This document shows positions 60,908-64,000 of a stretch of 64,000 nt of DNA, one piece after another. The DNA comes from Lentisphaerota bacterium (GTDB lineage Bacteria > Verrucomicrobiota > Lentisphaeria > Victivallales > Victivallaceae). Numbering within the stretch: position 1 is the first letter of the stretch; each line of letters opens with the position of its first letter. The stretch is taken from contig CP071032.1 of NCBI GenBank assembly GCA_017134815.1, positions 1,302,001 through 1,366,000 on the forward strand, read 5' to 3'. The notes under the pieces were generated by a model. That model ran no database searches. It was not told the DNA's origin and saw only the letters and a program-made list of their open reading frames with translations. The translations under genes were made by a program, and so were the position numbers.

Positions 60908-62998
60908 CTAAAAGCTTAATTCACGCTGCAGAACAGATAAAACTTTTCTGAGCAAGCTGCCGCCAAGTGAAGTATACTTGCGCATCACAACAACTCCGGT
61001 GCGGCCGGTGGGCAGTATGTCTCTGCCCTCTACAATAATATCCACCCGATAACAACTGTGCAGCGGTTTAAACAATCCACCGAAAACCGGATAACAGATA
61101 ATGCTGCCGCCGAACGGCTGCAGTAAAGGGGTAGCCCGCATTGCCGCCGGAACCGGGTTTACAGCAGATATTTTGCCGGTATGCCATTTAATTTCATCCT
61201 CAAGACATACCTTAACCGGATCATCAGCCCTTATTTTTCTAACATCATCTTCAGTAATATAAGCAGTTATGATATTATATGCAGGCTCAAAAACCTCACC
61301 AATGACTTCTCCTCTGGTCAGCCATTTTCCAGCCTTCAAGTGCCGGTCCCAAAGCACAAACTTACCGTCAAGAGAACTTCTTACCTGCAGCAGAGACTGT
61401 TTACGCTGCAGTTCCCTTAATAAGTCGCTGCTGTCTCTCCAGACCTGCAGGTTTAAACTGACCTGCCCCAGTTTTCGGCTGTCGCTCTGTGCCTGATCAA
61501 CCTCTATACGACTGATCTTCTTATCAATTTCCGCCTCCCGCCGTCGCCATGCCAAAAAAGGATTCCGCTGCTGCATCAGCAACTGTCCTTTGCGGACAAG
61601 TTGACCATCTTTGGCCGGCAGCGATTCAATAAAGCCGTCATATCTGGCAGAGACAATATCAGAATCGGCTGGCTTCACTTCACAGGGCAGCTGTATATCC
61701 CAGGGCAGCGGCAGTATTATTCCAGTCAGTAAAACAGCAAAACCGATCGTCGATAATAGAAACTTTCTCCGATTGAATTTTTTACGAGCCATGATCAAAA
61801 ACTTTACCTCACTCTTTAAAGGTTTTAAAACCAGCAGATGAATTTCAAGAATCAGCAGTATGATTCCTAAAGTCTTGGTAAACTTAAAATACACAATAAG
61901 AATAATTGAAGTGTAAAGAAAAAACTTATATACAAAAGCGCAAATACCAAATAACACCACAAACCACAATTTCCAGCCGGAGGAATTATCAGAGAGCGGC
62001 AGCTCAATACCGAATAAATACTTTCGCCACAGGTTCTTCACTCTCTCTATTCCCCGCTGCTGCAGGTTGTCAACACCGGTCATGTCCATCAGCATGTAGT
62101 ATCCGTCATAACGAATAAACGGGTTGCCGTTGATCAAAACCGTATTGATAATACTTACCGCAAAAATATAATAAGCCACAGTCTGAGTCAGACCGGGAGG
62201 AGTATTGGCCCAGACCAGGGCAGCCCAGCCGCCTATTATTATCTCGGCGATGATTCCGGCACCGTCAATCAGAAAGCGCTTTCTGCGGCTGGCCAGCCGC
62301 CATGAATCAGTCAAATCAGTATACAACCTCGGAATGAACACTATAAATGCCAGCCCCATACGCCGGACCCTTACCCCAAATGCCCGGGCAGTATAAGCAT
62401 GAGCAAACTCATGAATAAACTTGATCAGCACCACCGCAATTGAATAACGTGCCAGCCCTTGAAAAGATATGGACTTGATAAAGACATCAGCCAACTGGTG
62501 CAGGTTCATTACCAGGCAGATGTATCCGGCCACTGCCACAACCCACAACAAACTCAGAGTCCAGCGGTTAAAAACGGCTTTGACTGTATCGAGAGTCCGG
62601 CTTAAAAAGCGATCCGGCTTTAATATCGGCACTCGAAAAAACAGGTATGAGGACAACAATACATGCCAGAACATTTGCTTTTTCAGGCGACGCATTTTAT
62701 TGATTCTCGCTTCTGAAGCAAGATAAGTTACAGAAGTCAGACTGTTCTGCTGCAGGAAGCTGATAAGTTTCATCAATTCAGGCTTTTTGGCTTGAAGTCC
62801 CAGTCCGTTCAACTTGGTCTGGAGCTGTTCTAGCTCCATGTTTCCGGATATTATACCGATTATAATATAATCGCGATTAGAAATGCGGAAATAAGCGTCT
62901 GCAACCGGATCAAAAATAATCCAGGTCTTCAATCCGTGAATATCGCGTTCTCCAGGAAAAAGCTCAAGGTCATTGCGCAGCTTTCTGCTTTTCAGCAT
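60908..62998 (-). CDS. Site-2-type M50 metalloprotease fused to an HlyD-like periplasmic adaptor
   Basis: About 696 residues. The N-terminal ~95 residues (DLELFPGERDIHGLKTWIIFDP...) form a soluble PqqD/winged-helix-like region. A membrane M50 core follows, with zinc motif HEFAH (196-200) and the second-site NGNPFIRYDGYY (291-302). After more helices, residues about 430-696 resemble an HlyD adaptor: a lipoyl half (VSARYDGFIESLPAKDGQLVRKGQLLMQQRNP), a coiled-coil hairpin, and a beta-barrel with TGRTGVVVM. It overlaps the LEPR/DUF4347 gene upstream by about 29 bp, so the pair is coupled. The start is uncertain (62998 or 63016). Confidence 0.75.
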   Translation of the reverse strand: MLKSRKLRNDLELFPGERDIHGLKTWIIFDPVADAYFRISNRDYIIIGIISGNMELEQLQTKLNGLGLQAKKPELMKLISFLQQNSLTSVTYLASEARINKMRRLKKQMFWHVLLSSYLFFRVPILKPDRFLSRTLDTVKAVFNRWTLSLLWVVAVAGYICLVMNLHQLADVFIKSISFQGLARYSIAVVLIKFIHEFAHAYTARAFGVRVRRMGLAFIVFIPRLYTDLTDSWRLASRRKRFLIDGAGIIAEIIIGGWAALVWANTPPGLTQTVAYYIFAVSIINTVLINGNPFIRYDGYYMLMDMTGVDNLQQRGIERVKNLWRKYLFGIELPLSDNSSGWKLWFVVLFGICAFVYKFFLYTSIILIVYFKFTKTLGIILLILEIHLLVLKPLKSEVKFLIMARKKFNRRKFLLSTIGFAVLLTGIILPLPWDIQLPCEVKPADSDIVSARYDGFIESLPAKDGQLVRKGQLLMQQRNPFLAWRRREAEIDKKISRIEVDQAQSDSRKLGQVSLNLQVWRDSSDLLRELQRKQSLLQVRSSLDGKFVLWDRHLKAGKWLTRGEVIGEVFEPAYNIITAYITEDDVRKIRADDPVKVCLEDEIKWHTGKISAVNPVPAAMRATPLLQPFGGSIICYPVFGGLFKPLHSCYRVDIIVEGRDILPTGRTGVVVMRKYTSLGGSLLRKVLSVLQRELSF

Positions 62999-63779
62999 GA
63001 TCTTCAAGTATCGCATCAAAGTTTTCAATCAGGTTTTCATCAAAGTACATTGCGGCAATATCCGTACCGTCAGCATCGCCTTCAGAGGAATACTCAAGCA
63101 CCCAGTCACCGCCGGCATCAGCGTCACCTGTCGTATCAACACTGGCATGTACGTCATGATCAACAGTACTGCTGATGGCATTAACCAGTGCCCTGCCCTC
63201 AGTCGTGGAGGCCAGATCAGAAGCAAAAAGGTTTACCTGTCCGCCATCATCAAGTAAATTCTCCACACCATTCCAGAAGGTCTGCTGAGTCGCGCTGGAA
63301 ATCGACTCAAGGGTGGTTTCGCTGTCAGCAAAAACCTGTATTCTGGCATCTTCAGCCGATTCGGTGACAAAGCCGATTGAGTCGGCTTTCCTGCCTTCAA
63401 GGGCGGTAGTAATCTGCTGCAGTAATTCTGCTGCGGTGGTGGAATCAGCATTGTATTTAATCACGATGGTATTGCTGTCGGCAGCATCGTAAAGATCATC
63501 AGCATTTTCGAGGGATTCAGATATAAGCAGAACGTCAATCCGTTCACCATCGGCTCCGGTATTCAGGTCAAGTGCCTGAACCAGTATGTCATCGACCGAA
63601 TTATCGTTATCCGCCGTTTCAGAGGAGTTACCTTCAATATCCTGACTTTGCTGCTCTTCCTGCTCCTGCGGTTCCTGCTCTATAGCATCTTCCGCCTGCT
63701 GCTGTTCCTGTTCCTGAGCATCCGCTACATCAGCTGCAGCCGCGCCGTCAAATAGGATCCTGTCTTCCAGCTTATACAT
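62970..63779 (-). CDS. LEPR-motif protein with DUF4347-like domain
   Basis: A 269-residue, very acidic protein from ATG 63779 (GAGGTGG ahead). The first residues MYKLEDRILFDGAAAADV form the LEPRxLFDAA-like N-terminal motif of large surface proteins in PVC and marine bacteria. A Gln/Glu-rich stretch (about 20-55) follows. Residues about 75-245 fit DUF4347 (IDVLLISESLENADDLYDAA, TIVIKYNADSTTAAELLQQITTAL, VNLFASDLASTTEGRALVNAI, GGDWVLEYSSEGD). The usual long repeats are absent, so this is a minimal member. It likely is exported by, or processed with, the coupled M50-HlyD protein (inference). Confidence 0.78.
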   Translation of the reverse strand: MYKLEDRILFDGAAAADVADAQEQEQQQAEDAIEQEPQEQEEQQSQDIEGNSSETADNDNSVDDILVQALDLNTGADGERIDVLLISESLENADDLYDAADSNTIVIKYNADSTTAAELLQQITTALEGRKADSIGFVTESAEDARIQVFADSETTLESISSATQQTFWNGVENLLDDGGQVNLFASDLASTTEGRALVNAISSTVDHDVHASVDTTGDADAGGDWVLEYSSEGDADGTDIAAMYFDENLIENFDAILEDHAEKQKAAQ

Positions 63780-63911
63780 ATACCACCTCTGCTGTTTATA
63801 CAATCAGTCTCCAGAGCCGCCGACAAGGCTCCGAAGATTAATTTTTCGAAAATCGATATTTGACCATTGACTTAAGAAAGTCAGTCATTATGTCTCCATT
63901 TAAATATCTTT

Positions 63912-64000
63912 TTAGAGTACCCCGCTTTCCTTTCGAGTATTCTTCGGAATCAGCGCCTCAAGTTTTTTGCGGTCGTCGCTGGTCATGGTATTTTGTCCGA
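63912..64000 (-). CDS. C-terminal end of an unidentified gene (truncated by window edge)
   Basis: An open minus-strand frame enters from the right edge and ends at TAA 63914-63912. The last 28 codons read GQNTMTSDDRKKLEALIPK and then NTRKESGVL. The pattern is coding-like and lies on the same strand 132 bp ahead of the LEPR/DUF4347 gene, so it is probably part of the same unit. Too short to name; an ATG inside it makes a 24-codon frame, but a longer gene is more likely. Confidence 0.5.
   Translation of the reverse strand, partial: GQNTMTSDDRKKLEALIPKNTRKESGVL

Overview
The window reads as a stretch of bacterial chromosome, most likely from the PVC superphylum and best matched by Lentisphaerota (Lentisphaerae). 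This assignment is inference from markers. They are a prepilin-like protein with a processed [10 protein letters not shown]-terminus and a C-terminal H-x-DG-type segment, an LEPR-like (LEDRILFDG) DUF4347 protein, an ECF sigma factor paired with a FecR/beta-propeller protein, the long Bacteroidetes-like form of PurF, and a eukaryotic-type HisA. Base composition is moderate and intergenic DNA is AT-rich. I see no rRNA, CRISPR array, insertion sequence, integrase or phage gene.

Layout. 1-5.6 kb: the end of a YqhD-type aldehyde reductase, PutP, a second iron alcohol dehydrogenase, bL28, tRNA-Lys, PpiB and the HisA. 5.7-11.3 kb: a coiled-coil protein, a NifS-like cysteine desulfurase, a GT39-like membrane glycosyltransferase, Frr, a GNAT acetyltransferase and a small secreted repeat protein. 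11.3-13.2 kb: a queuosine operon (ACT protein, broken paaK, queD, queE). 13.4-19.5 kb: envelope and core genes (waaF, ispD, LysM lipoprotein, FtsB-like, rho, coaE). 19.7-28.7 kb: NUDIX, a nucleotidyltransferase-GHMP kinase fusion, a lactate/malate-type dehydrogenase with an XRE-cupin regulator, a secreted glycerophosphodiesterase and a tail-specific protease. 28.9-40.3 kb: purF-carA and pyrG-carB transcription units, separated by an orphan kinase-like gene, tRNA-Arg and nagA.

40.7-48.4 kb is the most accessory-looking part: a GtrB/GtrII-like glycosylation pair, two tandem paralogues of an unrecognised family separated by long AT-rich spacers, and a pseudopilin. 48.6-51.7 kb is a four-gene ferrous iron operon (feoA, feoA, feoB and a Cys-rich miniprotein). 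52.0-60.9 kb has a DAACS symporter, a PadR/HAAS pair, a GntR/DUF6159 pair and an ECF sigma/FecR-propeller pair. 60.9-64 kb has an M50 protease-HlyD fusion overlapping the LEPR/DUF4347 gene, plus the tail of one more gene.

Best candidates for new biology: the paralogue pair at 43.8-46.6 kb; the lipid-kinase-like orphan at 32.5 kb behind two palindromes; the pyrophosphorylase-sugar kinase fusion at 20.3 kb; and the LEPR/DUF4347 plus M50-HlyD module at the right edge. The clearest evolutionary event is the paaK remnant at 12.4-12.75 kb: both ends of the gene survive, the middle is deleted, the frame is shifted and a stop codon lies inside.
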